From NCBI GenBank assembly GCA_023450085.1, contig JAEXHI010000005.1:124001-188000 (forward strand): DNA of 64,000 nucleotides, read 5' to 3'. A model generated the notes under the pieces. The model saw only the letters and a program-made list of their open reading frames with translations, did no database searches and was not told where the DNA came from. Shown in pieces: positions 26,373 through 35,017 of this stretch (position 1 is its first letter; each line of letters opens with the position of its first letter). Position numbers and translations under genes: made by a program. Source of the DNA: Bacteroidota bacterium. Its GTDB lineage: Bacteria; Bacteroidota; Bacteroidia; Sphingobacteriales; Sphingobacteriaceae.

Positions 26373-26410
26373 TTTAGTGGCTAGGTATTAGTAGCTAGTT
26401 GTTAGTTGGA
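26373..26410. repeat. TTAGTGGCTAGG-type AT-rich repeat
   Basis: TTAGTGGCTAGG followed by TATTAGTAGCTAGTTG is a short repeat array. Similar stretches lie at 28631-28752 and about 43797-43812, each just outside a gene start. It is the only notable feature of this gap. Confidence 0.5.
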
Positions 26411-26479
26411 ATAAAGATAAAAGAACAAAGATGTCTTGCAACGTTTGATTTACGGTCTTTGCTCCTTACTCCTTTTTAT

Positions 26480-27340
26480 CTAATCAAGTATTTCTTCCAC
26501 GTGTTTCTCAATGTTGTCACAAATTTGATCTACCGGTAAATCATTAGCATCTGTTCCAAAAGGATTTTCAATTTCCTCGGCAATGAGCTCTAAACTGGCT
26601 AACACATATAAGATGAAAGGAACAATAGGGACCACAAAATAACCTAAGCTAAATACCCAGCCAAAAGGCAAGGTAATGACGTATACAAAAATGAACTTCT
26701 TGATAAACGCACTATAAGAGTATGGGATAGGTGTATTTTTGATCCGTTCACAGGCACCACATACATCGGTAAATTGCGTAGAATCGTTGCTTAAGGTGAT
26801 TAAGTGTTCGCCAGTGATTTTGCCTTCTCGCTGCAGTTCAAAAAGTTTGTTTGTAATGCTGCCCGCTATTTGGTTGGGGATGTGTTTTCCGCCGTCAATT
26901 TCTATTAAAATGGCATTCTTCCCAAAGTATTGTTTTTCGCGTAGGTGCTCTTTTAACGCAAAGGCATATTTAGGAATAGCATATTTAAAAAATGCTTTGT
27001 CTTCCTTACTCAAGTTTAAAGCATTGATCCTGATGGCGAAGTTTCTACTTACGTTTACTAAGCTGCCTAACAGTCTTCTGCCTTCCCACCACCTATCATA
27101 GGAAGTGTTTGTTCTAAATACCAATAGCATCGAAATCACAAAGCCTAAAAGGTTATGCATCATACCTACATTTTTTATATAGGTGGTTTCTGCTAATTTT
27201 AAGTAATTCAGTTCAATATAAGCGATAATTCCTGAGAATATTGCCACACTGATCATCAATTTCCAAAGCTTGTAAAAGGTATCTGCTTTATGGAAACGGA
27301 AAATGAAATTAAACCACTCTTTGGGATTATAATTAATCAT
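26480..27340 (-). CDS. Bestrophin family anion channel
   Basis: A 286-residue bestrophin-like (RFP-TM, UPF0187) membrane protein, probably a pentameric chloride or anion channel of the inner membrane. Hallmarks are VFRTNTSYDRWWEGRRLLGS in the first membrane pair, PFGWVFSLGYFVVPIVPFIL and ENPFGTDANDLPVDQICDNI at the C-terminal cytoplasmic end. Four membrane helices can be seen. It overlaps the upstream kynU gene by 8 bases, so the two are probably co-translated, though no metabolic link is known. It is intact, unlike the bestrophin fragment at 23.4-24.2 kb. Confidence 0.9.
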   Translation of the reverse strand: MINYNPKEWFNFIFRFHKADTFYKLWKLMISVAIFSGIIAYIELNYLKLAETTYIKNVGMMHNLLGFVISMLLVFRTNTSYDRWWEGRRLLGSLVNVSRNFAIRINALNLSKEDKAFFKYAIPKYAFALKEHLREKQYFGKNAILIEIDGGKHIPNQIAGSITNKLFELQREGKITGEHLITLSNDSTQFTDVCGACERIKNTPIPYSYSAFIKKFIFVYVITLPFGWVFSLGYFVVPIVPFILYVLASLELIAEEIENPFGTDANDLPVDQICDNIEKHVEEILD

Positions 27341-28625
27341 TAGCTATGGATTTGGTTACTGCTAAAAGTAATTCGCCTGTTTTATAAATATCTTCAAAGT
27401 TATTGTACATGGGTACTGCACTAAGTCTAATCACGTTAGGTTCACGCCAATCGCCAAGTACATTGTTTTTTACTAGGTAATCAAAAAACTTCTTTCCATT
27501 TTCTTTAACAATGATGGAAACTTGTGCACCTCTTTCTTCGGGATTTTGAGGAGTAATGATTTTGAATTGCTCTTCCCCTAATGCTTTGTTTACCTCGTTA
27601 ATAATATAACACAAATAGGCTGTGAGTTGCTTGCTTTTGTTTCTCAATGGCTCCATGAAACCAACTTTTTCAAATAGCTGTAAAGAAGCGTGATAAAGTG
27701 CCATAGGCATTACCTGAGTACAGCTTACTTGCCAACCATCAGCACCAGCTTCGGGCACAAAGCCTTTTTCCATTAAAAAACGGTTGTTTTCTTGATATCC
27801 CCACCAACCTGCAAAGCGGTGAAGGCTTTGGTCGTTAAAGTGTTTTTGATGCACAAAAATACCACTGATGCCTCCAGGACCCGCATTTTGATATTTGTAC
27901 GAGCACCAACAAGCAAAATCTACTCCCCATTGGTGTAATTGTAAAGGAACATTGCCAGCAGCATGAGCCAAATCAAAACCTACTTTGGCACCTATTTGGT
28001 GTCCGGCTTTGGTAATGGTTTCCATATCGAAGAGCTGCCCAGTAAAATAATTGATGCCTCCAAAAAGCACAAGCGCTATTTCAGCGCCATGTTTTTCTAT
28101 TTCAGCAACAATATCACTGGTTTCAAGGGTGTAAGCTCCCTGTTTTGGGCTAACTTCTATAATGGCATCTTTTGGATCATAACCATGAAAACGAACTTGG
28201 CTTTCAATGGCGTATTGATCGGAAGGAAAAGCACCTGCTTCCATAATGATCTTAAAACGCTCCTTGGTTGGCTTATAAAAGCTCACCATTAACAAGTGTA
28301 AATTGACCGTTAAGGTATTCATCGGACAAACCTCATCGGCAGATGCACCCACTATGGGAGCCATCAATTGCTTTAGCTCTTTATGGTAAAACATCCAAGG
28401 TTTATCGCCTTCAAACCAGCCTTCAACGGCTAAGTTTTGCCAATTGTTAAGCTGTTGGTTCAAAACCTCTTTCGCTAATTTAGGTTGTAGTCCTAATGAA
28501 TTGCCGCACAGATAAATAAATGGTTTTCCGTTTTGCTGCGGGAACAAATATTCATTTCGCATTGCTTTCAATGGATCTTGTGCATCCAAAGATTGTGCAA
28601 AGGCGAGGTTGTTTTCGAATGTCAT
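27333..28625 (-). CDS. kynU: Kynureninase
   Basis: A 430-residue PLP enzyme that splits kynurenine to anthranilate and alanine (or 3-hydroxykynurenine to 3-hydroxyanthranilate). The N-terminal FIYLCGNSLGLQP, the WFEGDKPWMFYHKEL stretch, FDLAHAAGNVPLQLHQWGVD and the PLP lysine in WCSYKYQNAGPGGISG match the family. The length is normal. In Bacteroidota this enzyme serves tryptophan breakdown or NAD synthesis from tryptophan, but no kmo or tdo gene is present here. It overlaps the bestrophin gene downstream by 8 bases. Confidence 0.95.
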   Translation of the reverse strand: MTFENNLAFAQSLDAQDPLKAMRNEYLFPQQNGKPFIYLCGNSLGLQPKLAKEVLNQQLNNWQNLAVEGWFEGDKPWMFYHKELKQLMAPIVGASADEVCPMNTLTVNLHLLMVSFYKPTKERFKIIMEAGAFPSDQYAIESQVRFHGYDPKDAIIEVSPKQGAYTLETSDIVAEIEKHGAEIALVLFGGINYFTGQLFDMETITKAGHQIGAKVGFDLAHAAGNVPLQLHQWGVDFACWCSYKYQNAGPGGISGIFVHQKHFNDQSLHRFAGWWGYQENNRFLMEKGFVPEAGADGWQVSCTQVMPMALYHASLQLFEKVGFMEPLRNKSKQLTAYLCYIINEVNKALGEEQFKIITPQNPEERGAQVSIIVKENGKKFFDYLVKNNVLGDWREPNVIRLSAVPMYNNFEDIYKTGELLLAVTKSIAND

Positions 28626-28630
28626 TTCTT

Positions 28631-28752
28631 TAGTGGTTAGGGATTAGGAACTAGTGGCTAGTAGTTAGGCATTAGGGATTAGTGGCTAGGTACAAGGATT
28701 AGTTTGGAAGCTAACAATATACTAACCACTAATCCCTAGCCACTAGTTCCTA
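28631..28752. repeat. Nested inverted repeat upstream of kynU
   Basis: AGGAACTAGTGGCTAG (28646-28661) and CTAGCCACTAGTTCCT (28736-28751) are a perfect 16-bp pair. TAGGGATTAGTGG (28673-28685) can pair instead with CCACTAATCCCTA (28726-28738). The right arm can therefore fold in two mutually exclusive ways. The same short units recur at 26.4 kb. Confidence 0.65.
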
Positions 28753-28755
28753 TTA

Positions 28756-29703
28756 TTATTTCCCAAATTTCATTTTTAGTTGCTCTAGCATGTCGTTAGT
28801 TACGGGTTTGCTAGGCTCTGATTTTTTGAAAGATGATTGGTTGGGTTTGGGTTTCGGATTTGCAGTAGCTTGGCTGCGGTGCTGTTTCTGCTCGTCTTTC
28901 TTTTTATTCCAGCGTTTCCAAATTTCATCCAGCTTCTTTTTGGTAAACAAAGGGAAATCGCCCTGCATCATCCATGAATAATAGCTAGGCTCTACACTAA
29001 AAATACTTTCCAAGGTTTTTCCTTTGTGCTTGCCAAAGTTGATGCATTCTTCGCCATTGTCATTGTAAACAATACGCCCAGCATAATCTACAGATCTGTT
29101 AAGGTTGGTGAAAGCATGTAATGCTTCTACATCATTTTTAACAGGAACTGATTTATTGCCCTGCTTGTCTTCAAACTCCGTATGCTCGTATTTGTCCAAT
29201 TGTGCCAATAACACCTCATAAGTAGCTCTAATATCTGCTTCTGCAGAGTGTGCATTAATCAGGTCTTTTTCGCAATAAAACTTGTAGGCTGCTTTTAAGG
29301 TACGTTGTTCCATTTGATGGAAAATGTTTTGTACATCCACAAACTTGCGGTCGCTCATGTCCAAATCAACCCCTACTCTTAAAAACTCTTCTAATAGCAT
29401 TGGGATATCAAATTTGTTGGAGTTGTAGCCAGCCAAATCCGCATCGCCAATAAAGTCGGCAATTTCTTGCGCTACATCGGCAAATTTGGGTTCATTTTTG
29501 ATATCCTCGTCGTAAATACCATGAATAAGGGAAGTCACCAATGGAATTGGAATTTCAGGATTGATGCGTTTAACCAACAGTTGTTCCGTTCCGTCGGGCA
29601 TTGCTTTTAAGATGGCAATTTCCACTACTCTATCTATCCCTACATTTACTCCAGTGGCTTCTAGATCAAAAAAGGCCAAAGGACGTTTTAAGTTTAATTT
29701 CAT
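28756..29703 (-). CDS. DEDDh 3'-5' exonuclease with DUF3820-like domain
   Basis: A 315-residue protein. The N-terminal 170 residues are an exonuclease of the DnaQ type with DEDDh residues in FFDLEATGVNVGIDRVVEIA, AGYNSNKFDIPMLLEE and NAHSAEADIRATYEVL. Residues 205-265 (GRIVYNDNGEECINFGKHKG, then SYYSWMMQGDFP) match the small DUF3820-like domain often found on such nucleases. The tail is Lys/Gln-rich and low complexity. It likely trims DNA or RNA ends, in repair or as an epsilon-like proofreader, though a separate dnaQ may exist elsewhere. It is monocistronic. Confidence 0.88.
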   Translation of the reverse strand: MKLNLKRPLAFFDLEATGVNVGIDRVVEIAILKAMPDGTEQLLVKRINPEIPIPLVTSLIHGIYDEDIKNEPKFADVAQEIADFIGDADLAGYNSNKFDIPMLLEEFLRVGVDLDMSDRKFVDVQNIFHQMEQRTLKAAYKFYCEKDLINAHSAEADIRATYEVLLAQLDKYEHTEFEDKQGNKSVPVKNDVEALHAFTNLNRSVDYAGRIVYNDNGEECINFGKHKGKTLESIFSVEPSYYSWMMQGDFPLFTKKKLDEIWKRWNKKKDEQKQHRSQATANPKPKPNQSSFKKSEPSKPVTNDMLEQLKMKFGK

Positions 29704-29838
29704 ACAAGGTGTTTAATTCAGCCAAATTTGCTAAAAACCTACCGTACTTTCTGTTTTTTGGTTAAAAAAAGCATTAAATTTTTAGTTGGAATTGGAATTT
29801 GAATTAAATTGCAGATCTATTTGAACAAACTCTTATTT

Positions 29839-31815
29839 ATGCGAAAGATCTTAATTCTCGCCCTAACGCTACTTCCTTTTTATGCCGTTTGCCAAGGATT
29901 TAACTTTGGTGAAATCACTAGCCAAGAAATTGAATTTAATAGAAATGAAATAGACAGCAGTGCCAATGCTGTTTACCTGAACGAATATGGCACTACCCGT
30001 TTTTCCTATGACTCGGAAACAGGAAAGATGAAATTGGTTTTTGATTATCATGTACGTATTAAAATATTTAACAAGGAAGGGTTTGATGCTGCCAATGTGA
30101 TTGTGCCATTGCATAGAACTGGCGCACAAGATGGGCAAAGAGAATTTTTGTCTGATTTAAAAGCTTCCACATTTAATTTGCAAAATAGTAGTTATGTAGA
30201 AACCCCGATGTCAAATAAAGCAGTTTTTACAGAAGAAAAATCAAGGTATTTATTGCTTAACAAATTTACTTTGCCCAATGTGAGCGAAAATTCTATCATC
30301 GAATATCAATACACGATTGAAACTCCTTATGTTTTTAATTTTAGAACTTGGCAATTTCAATCGGAATATCCCAAATTGAACAGTACTTATGTTGCATTTA
30401 TTCCAGGTAATTATAAGTACAACGTTTCACTTAGAGGCTACTATCCCTTAACTGATAATAAGGCTGAGTTAAGCACTACTTGTTTGCGCGTTGCCGGAAA
30501 GGATATGGATTGTTCTAAATTGACCTATACTATAAAAAACATTCCAGCTTTTGTAGAAGAAGATTATATGACTTCTCCAAGTAATTATAGATCTGCTATC
30601 TATTTTGAGCTTTCTGAAGTATTTTATTTGGATGGTACGGTTCAGAAATACACCAAAACGTGGAGAGATGTAGAAAATGAGTTGGTAGATAGTAAGGAGT
30701 TTGGTAGCCAGATGAAGCGAAAAGATGTATTTAAAAATATCATCCCAACCATTACAAAAGGATCAACCACTGACTTGCAAAAAGCAATGGCTATTTTCGA
30801 TTATATCAAGAAGCAGGTGAAATGGAATAATTATTACGGGAAATACAGCGAAACCAGTGTGAAAGAAGTGATAGAAAAGCGTACAGGCAACGCAGCAGAT
30901 ATCAATTTTGCCCTGATTTCTGCAATGGCAGCTGCTGAATTGGATGTTGAGGCCGTAATTCTTTCTACTAGAGAAAATAGCATGGTCAATAAACTTTATC
31001 CTATTCTTAGCGATTTTAATTACGTTGTTGCTAAAGTAAACATTGATGGAAACAGTTACTTATTAGATGCGACTGAACCCCTCGCTCCTTTTGGCTTATT
31101 GCCTTTAAGATGCATCAATGATCAAGGTCGTGTTATTAATTTAAAAAAACCTTCTTACTGGATTGACCTAAAGGCATCTAAACGCAGTATGACCTCGTAC
31201 AGCTTAATTGGTAAAATGGACGAATCGGGCAAAATAAGCGCTACTATGACTTCGAATTCATTAGGTTTTCATGCATTGAATTTAAGGAAAGAAATGAAAC
31301 GTTATTCTTCTTTGGATGAATATGTAGAAAAGTTGGATGAACGTTTAACTAATATCAAAATCAAAAACTACAAGATAACCAATTTAGATAGCGTGGAAAA
31401 TACTTTGATAGAAGAATATGAAGTTGAGTTTAATGCAAGTAATACAGATCATGCCGAAAACTATTTAAATCCTTTTTTTATCAATCCAATCAAACGCAAT
31501 CCTTTTAAACTTAACCTACGAAATTACCCCGTAGATTTGGGTGCTCCTAGTGAAGAAAGAATAGCGATCAATATTTCGTTGCCAGAAAAATTTCAGATCA
31601 AAGAACAGCCAAAAGATATCTCATTGGCACTGCCCAATCAAGGTGGAAGATATATTTTGCAAACAAGTTTAATGGGCCATAACTTGATGCTTAATCAGCA
31701 ATTGCTTTTCAGTAAGGCGATATATTCTCCAGAAGAATACCACTACCTTAAGGAGTTTTACAATAGAATTATCCAGACGCAAAAATCAGATATCCTTTTA
31801 GCAAAAAGTAATTAA
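29839..31815 (+). CDS. DUF3857/transglutaminase-like protein lacking catalytic residues
   Basis: A 658-residue exported protein (leader MRKILILALTLLPFYAVCQ). The N-terminal DUF3857 beta domain (residues about 50-210) is followed by a transglutaminase-like domain (about 300-400) and a C-terminal DUF3858-like region. At the place of the usual catalytic Cys (G-x-C) it reads TGNAAD, with Ala352, and the place of the His reads DFNYVVAK; only the Asp side (LLDATE) is kept. It should therefore be a non-enzymatic fold. I start at the ATG at 29839; a TTG at 29809 would add ten residues. Its TAA overlaps the next ATG. Confidence 0.85.
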   Translation: MRKILILALTLLPFYAVCQGFNFGEITSQEIEFNRNEIDSSANAVYLNEYGTTRFSYDSETGKMKLVFDYHVRIKIFNKEGFDAANVIVPLHRTGAQDGQREFLSDLKASTFNLQNSSYVETPMSNKAVFTEEKSRYLLLNKFTLPNVSENSIIEYQYTIETPYVFNFRTWQFQSEYPKLNSTYVAFIPGNYKYNVSLRGYYPLTDNKAELSTTCLRVAGKDMDCSKLTYTIKNIPAFVEEDYMTSPSNYRSAIYFELSEVFYLDGTVQKYTKTWRDVENELVDSKEFGSQMKRKDVFKNIIPTITKGSTTDLQKAMAIFDYIKKQVKWNNYYGKYSETSVKEVIEKRTGNAADINFALISAMAAAELDVEAVILSTRENSMVNKLYPILSDFNYVVAKVNIDGNSYLLDATEPLAPFGLLPLRCINDQGRVINLKKPSYWIDLKASKRSMTSYSLIGKMDESGKISATMTSNSLGFHALNLRKEMKRYSSLDEYVEKLDERLTNIKIKNYKITNLDSVENTLIEEYEVEFNASNTDHAENYLNPFFINPIKRNPFKLNLRNYPVDLGAPSEERIAINISLPEKFQIKEQPKDISLALPNQGGRYILQTSLMGHNLMLNQQLLFSKAIYSPEEYHYLKEFYNRIIQTQKSDILLAKSN

Positions 31816-33713
31816 TGAAAAAAGTTAGTTTGATTGCCGCATTTTTACTGATTTATTTTGCTACGAATGCACAGGTGTATACGGTAGAATCTATTCCTGC
31901 TTCCTTAAAAAACAGGGCAAATGCGGTGGTTAGAGAAAGTAAGACCGTGGTTGATATGGGGTCGGCTACGAATGTATCTATCAATATTAGTCATGCAGTA
32001 ACCATTCTTAACAAGAGTGGAGAAAGGTATGGCCATTTGGCGTTGTTTTACGATAAAAATATTTCGATAAAAAGCGTTAAAGGGGAAATTTACGACGAGT
32101 TTGGAAAGCAAATCAGTAAGTTCTCTTTAAGCAATTTTAAAGATGAAAGCGCTGTGAATGATTTTTCGTTGTTTGAAGATAGTCGGGTGAAATATTATAT
32201 TCCGCAAATCAGCAGTTATCCCTATACTATTGTGTATAATTATGAGGTAAGACACAAACAGAACCTTATTATTCCTCAGTGGAGACCTATTCCTGGTTTT
32301 GATGTCTCTGTTGAAAAAAGCAGCTATCAATTTCTGCAGGCGCCTAATGATGAAGTTCGTATTTACAGTGTGGGTTATACAAAACCACCAGAGGAAGGGA
32401 AAAATGAAAAACAAAAGAGCCTGTATTGGGAACTTAAGGAGGTAAAAGCAATCAAAAAGGAGCCTTACGCACCTAATCCAGATACCTATTTCCCTTCTAT
32501 TAAAATAGCCCCTATAAATTTCAATTACTATAATTTGAAAGGAGCTTACACTGACTGGCAAGGTTTGGGTAAAATTACCTATGACCATCTACTGAAAGAC
32601 AGACAAGTACTTTCTCCGGAAACCATAGCTTTTATTAAAGATTTAGTGAAAGATGAAACCTCTGATCGGGCAAAAGCCAAGAAGATATATGAGTATTTTC
32701 AGAAGAAGACACGTTATATCAGTGTGCAAATTGGTATTGGCGGATTGCAGCCCATAAAAGCCAGCGAGGTGGATAAATTAGGTTATGGTGATTGTAAAGC
32801 GCTGGTAAATTACATGCAAAGTTTATTAGGCGTAATAGGTATCGAATCTTATTACTGTGTGGTAGAGGCCGGTGATGAAAAAACGGATCTTATCCCCTCT
32901 TTTGCTAGTATGGAGCAAGGCAATCATGTTATTTTATGTTTACCGCTACAAGGTGATACCACTTGGTTAGAGTGTACCAGTCAAGATGCCCCATTTGGGT
33001 ATTTAGGTTCTTTTACAGATGACAGATGGGTGTTGGCTTGTACCAAGGATGGCGGCAGGTTAATGAAAACACCAAAGTTTGATGCTGCAAATAGCCAACA
33101 AACCCGAATGGCAAAACTTTCATTATCAAAAAACGGTACAGTAGAAGGTGTGGTCAATACTACTTTTGACGGTTCTCAATTCGATAATCATGCTTACCTA
33201 TTAACCAAATCGGTAACAGAAAGAGAGAAAGCATTAAAATATATCTACGATATCAACAATATTGAATTTAAAGAGATATCACTTTTGGCAAATAAAGATA
33301 TTCCATTATTTACCGAAAAATTAGGGATAAATATTGATAAATATGGCCATACCAATGGCGATAAGTTGCAGCTGACGCCGAATTTATTCAATACAAAGCG
33401 CTCTGTACCTACTTCAAGAAATAGGATGTTTCCATTAGAGCTTAAGCGTGGTTATACCGATATTGATAGTATAACTTTTACTTTAGGCGAAGGAATTATT
33501 CCTGTTGTTATACCAAAGACGATGAAAACGGAGACTAAGTTTGGTACTTATGAAGCTGAAATTAAGATGCGGGAAGGTCAATTGGTTTACAGCAGAAAAC
33601 TCGTTATGAAAGATGGTATTTTCGGTGCCAATGATTATGAAGCTTTTGAAAGTTTTGTAAGCGAAATTGCCAATTATGACAGTATTAAACTTACACTTGC
33701 GTTGAAAAAATAA
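31815..33713 (+). CDS. DUF3857/transglutaminase-like protein, catalytic
   Basis: A 632-residue exported paralogue of the preceding protein (leader LIAAFLLIYFATNAQ). The DUF3857 domain covers about residues 40-220. The transglutaminase-like core starts near 270 (KKTRYISVQIGIGGLQP) and keeps Cys327 (LGYGDCKALVNYM) and the His of QGNHVILCL, with the third position as Glu in TWLECTS. It probably acts in the periplasm as a peptidase-like or amide-exchanging enzyme; the substrate is unknown. The tandem order of an inactive and an active copy is found in several Bacteroidota. A strong terminator follows. Confidence 0.86.
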   Translation: MKKVSLIAAFLLIYFATNAQVYTVESIPASLKNRANAVVRESKTVVDMGSATNVSINISHAVTILNKSGERYGHLALFYDKNISIKSVKGEIYDEFGKQISKFSLSNFKDESAVNDFSLFEDSRVKYYIPQISSYPYTIVYNYEVRHKQNLIIPQWRPIPGFDVSVEKSSYQFLQAPNDEVRIYSVGYTKPPEEGKNEKQKSLYWELKEVKAIKKEPYAPNPDTYFPSIKIAPINFNYYNLKGAYTDWQGLGKITYDHLLKDRQVLSPETIAFIKDLVKDETSDRAKAKKIYEYFQKKTRYISVQIGIGGLQPIKASEVDKLGYGDCKALVNYMQSLLGVIGIESYYCVVEAGDEKTDLIPSFASMEQGNHVILCLPLQGDTTWLECTSQDAPFGYLGSFTDDRWVLACTKDGGRLMKTPKFDAANSQQTRMAKLSLSKNGTVEGVVNTTFDGSQFDNHAYLLTKSVTEREKALKYIYDINNIEFKEISLLANKDIPLFTEKLGINIDKYGHTNGDKLQLTPNLFNTKRSVPTSRNRMFPLELKRGYTDIDSITFTLGEGIIPVVIPKTMKTETKFGTYEAEIKMREGQLVYSRKLVMKDGIFGANDYEAFESFVSEIANYDSIKLTLALKK

Positions 33714-33721
33714 ACGTATAA

Positions 33722-33758
33722 AAAGAAGAAGGACTCAAATTTTGAGTCCTTCTTCTTT
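33722..33758. terminator. Bidirectional terminator between convergent genes
   Basis: AAAGAAGAAGGACTCAAA and TTTGAGTCCTTCTTCTTT form a nearly complete palindrome with T-rich ends on both strands. It can end both the DUF3857 operon and the thiol-protein cluster. Confidence 0.85.
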
Positions 33759-33780
33759 AATCTTTTATCCTTGCTCTAAA

Positions 33781-34395
33781 TTATCTGCTCGCTTCCTTTT
33801 TCCATTTAATGGTGCAACCAATCGCTTTGGTCGAAGCTACACTTGGCTTCTCTCCTTTTAATAATTGATTTACGGCATTTTGCACATAATTATCTCGCAG
33901 CGGGTTGGCTTCTTGCTGGTCATTATCAATGGCACCAATATAGGCTACTTCGTTTCCTTTAGCAGTTTTTTGTAGTACAAAAACATGAGGAGTACGTTGA
34001 GCGCCATATTTTTTGGTGAATACATGATCTGGATCTTCTAAATAGGCAAAACTAAAGCCTTTCTCCTTAGCTCTTTCCTGCATTTTTGCATAAGTATCGC
34101 CAGGAGAAGTTACTGGGTCATTGGTATTGATGGCCACTACAGGATAGCCTTTTGCTGCATACATTTTGCTCAAAGCCTCTATTCGGGCTTCGTATGCTTT
34201 AGATACAGGACAAGTATTGCAGGTGAACACTACGATGTAGCCTTTTGCATTTTTGTAGTTGGCAAGGGATACATTTTTGCCATCTACATTTTTTAAATTA
34301 AAGTCCGAAGCCAAATCACCTACCTGATAGCCATTTTGAGCGTTTGCAGCCGTTATCAAAAACATTGATAAACAGGCTAAAATTAACTTTTTCAT
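33781..34395 (-). CDS. Thioredoxin-fold (redoxin) exported protein with CNTC motif
   Basis: A 204-residue periplasmic protein with a signal peptide (MKKLILACLSMFLITAANAQ). The redoxin fold has its active site at FTCNTCPVSKAYEARI, a C-x2-C pair, in place of the usual WCGPC. The end has a GCTIKW motif with another Cys. The family is often annotated as a thioredoxin or AhpC/TSA family protein and may reduce or exchange disulfides in the periplasm. It is one of three thioredoxin-fold genes in a row, with short gaps, and closes the group. A resa/tlpA-type role in cytochrome maturation cannot be told from sequence. Confidence 0.85.
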   Translation of the reverse strand: MKKLILACLSMFLITAANAQNGYQVGDLASDFNLKNVDGKNVSLANYKNAKGYIVVFTCNTCPVSKAYEARIEALSKMYAAKGYPVVAINTNDPVTSPGDTYAKMQERAKEKGFSFAYLEDPDHVFTKKYGAQRTPHVFVLQKTAKGNEVAYIGAIDNDQQEANPLRDNYVQNAVNQLLKGEKPSVASTKAIGCTIKWKKEASR

Positions 34396-34418
34396 TTCGA
34401 TACGGGTTTATTGAAGAT

Positions 34419-34901
34419 TTAAGGTTTAATTGCAGTTGAAATTGTTTTGGTCAATTGCTCGTAGGTAAATGCTTGTTCGTAAAAAGATCTTATTTTCTTA
34501 TCTGTATTTAAAATTAATGTAGCGGGGATAGCACCAGACCAATTTTTATCTACCTGATCAATGAACTTTTGTTGGTCTGTTTCATTAACCACATATACTT
34601 CAGATTTGATTTTGTGCTTCGCTACAAAAGGTATCACATCTGTTTTTAATTTAGATTTAAAGTCCAAGCTCATCAGTATTACTTTAAAGGGCTTCCCTGC
34701 TTTTTCAGCGTTTACTTTTTCAAAATACGGCAGCTCTTCTACGCAAGGTCCGCACCATGTTGCCCAGAAATTAACGATATAAGTAGTGTCTTTCCCTTTG
34801 GCTACTCGTTGTTCTAATTCATTTAAAGTTAGTAATTTAACTTGTGCGTTGGCGCAATGCCCAGCCAAGATCAATAGAATTGTTACGATAAACTTTTGCA
34901 T
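34419..34901 (-). CDS. TlpA-like thioredoxin-fold protein
   Basis: A 160-residue exported thioredoxin-fold protein (signal peptide up to NAQ) with the classic active site FWATWCGPCVEELPYF near residues 46-61. The fold continues through FKVILMSLDFKS and AIPATLILNTDKKIRSFYEQ, with the cis-Pro in GAIPATL. TlpA/ResA-like proteins reduce disulfides in periplasmic partners. It stands 23 bp from the CNTC gene downstream, while a 97-bp repeat separates it from the CDHC gene upstream. Length and motif are normal. Confidence 0.88.
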   Translation of the reverse strand: MQKFIVTILLILAGHCANAQVKLLTLNELEQRVAKGKDTTYIVNFWATWCGPCVEELPYFEKVNAEKAGKPFKVILMSLDFKSKLKTDVIPFVAKHKIKSEVYVVNETDQQKFIDQVDKNWSGAIPATLILNTDKKIRSFYEQAFTYEQLTKTISTAIKP

Positions 34902-34920
34902 AATGATTTTTTTTAGAATA

Positions 34921-35017
34921 AGACTTACGAAGTTTCTAAAACTTCGTAAGTCTAAAGTTATTATTGTTTTTCAACCATAAAGTTGAGGGCTTCGCCGTTT
35001 TAAAACTTCATAAGTCT
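34921..35017. repeat. AGACTTACGAAGTTT palindromic repeat, copy 4
   Basis: It starts AGACTTACGAAGTTT with an immediate inverted partner AAACTTCGTAAGTCT, then AAGTTGAGGGCTTCGCC and a second right arm AAAACTTCATAAGTCT. It is the fullest copy of the family also found at 24.2, 24.4 and 25.4 kb, and lies inside the thiol-protein cluster. Confidence 0.75.

Noticed and set aside
32127..32588. A 153-codon antisense frame within the second DUF3857 gene
   Set aside because: Same reason: complement of a coding region, no homology pattern, no promoter.
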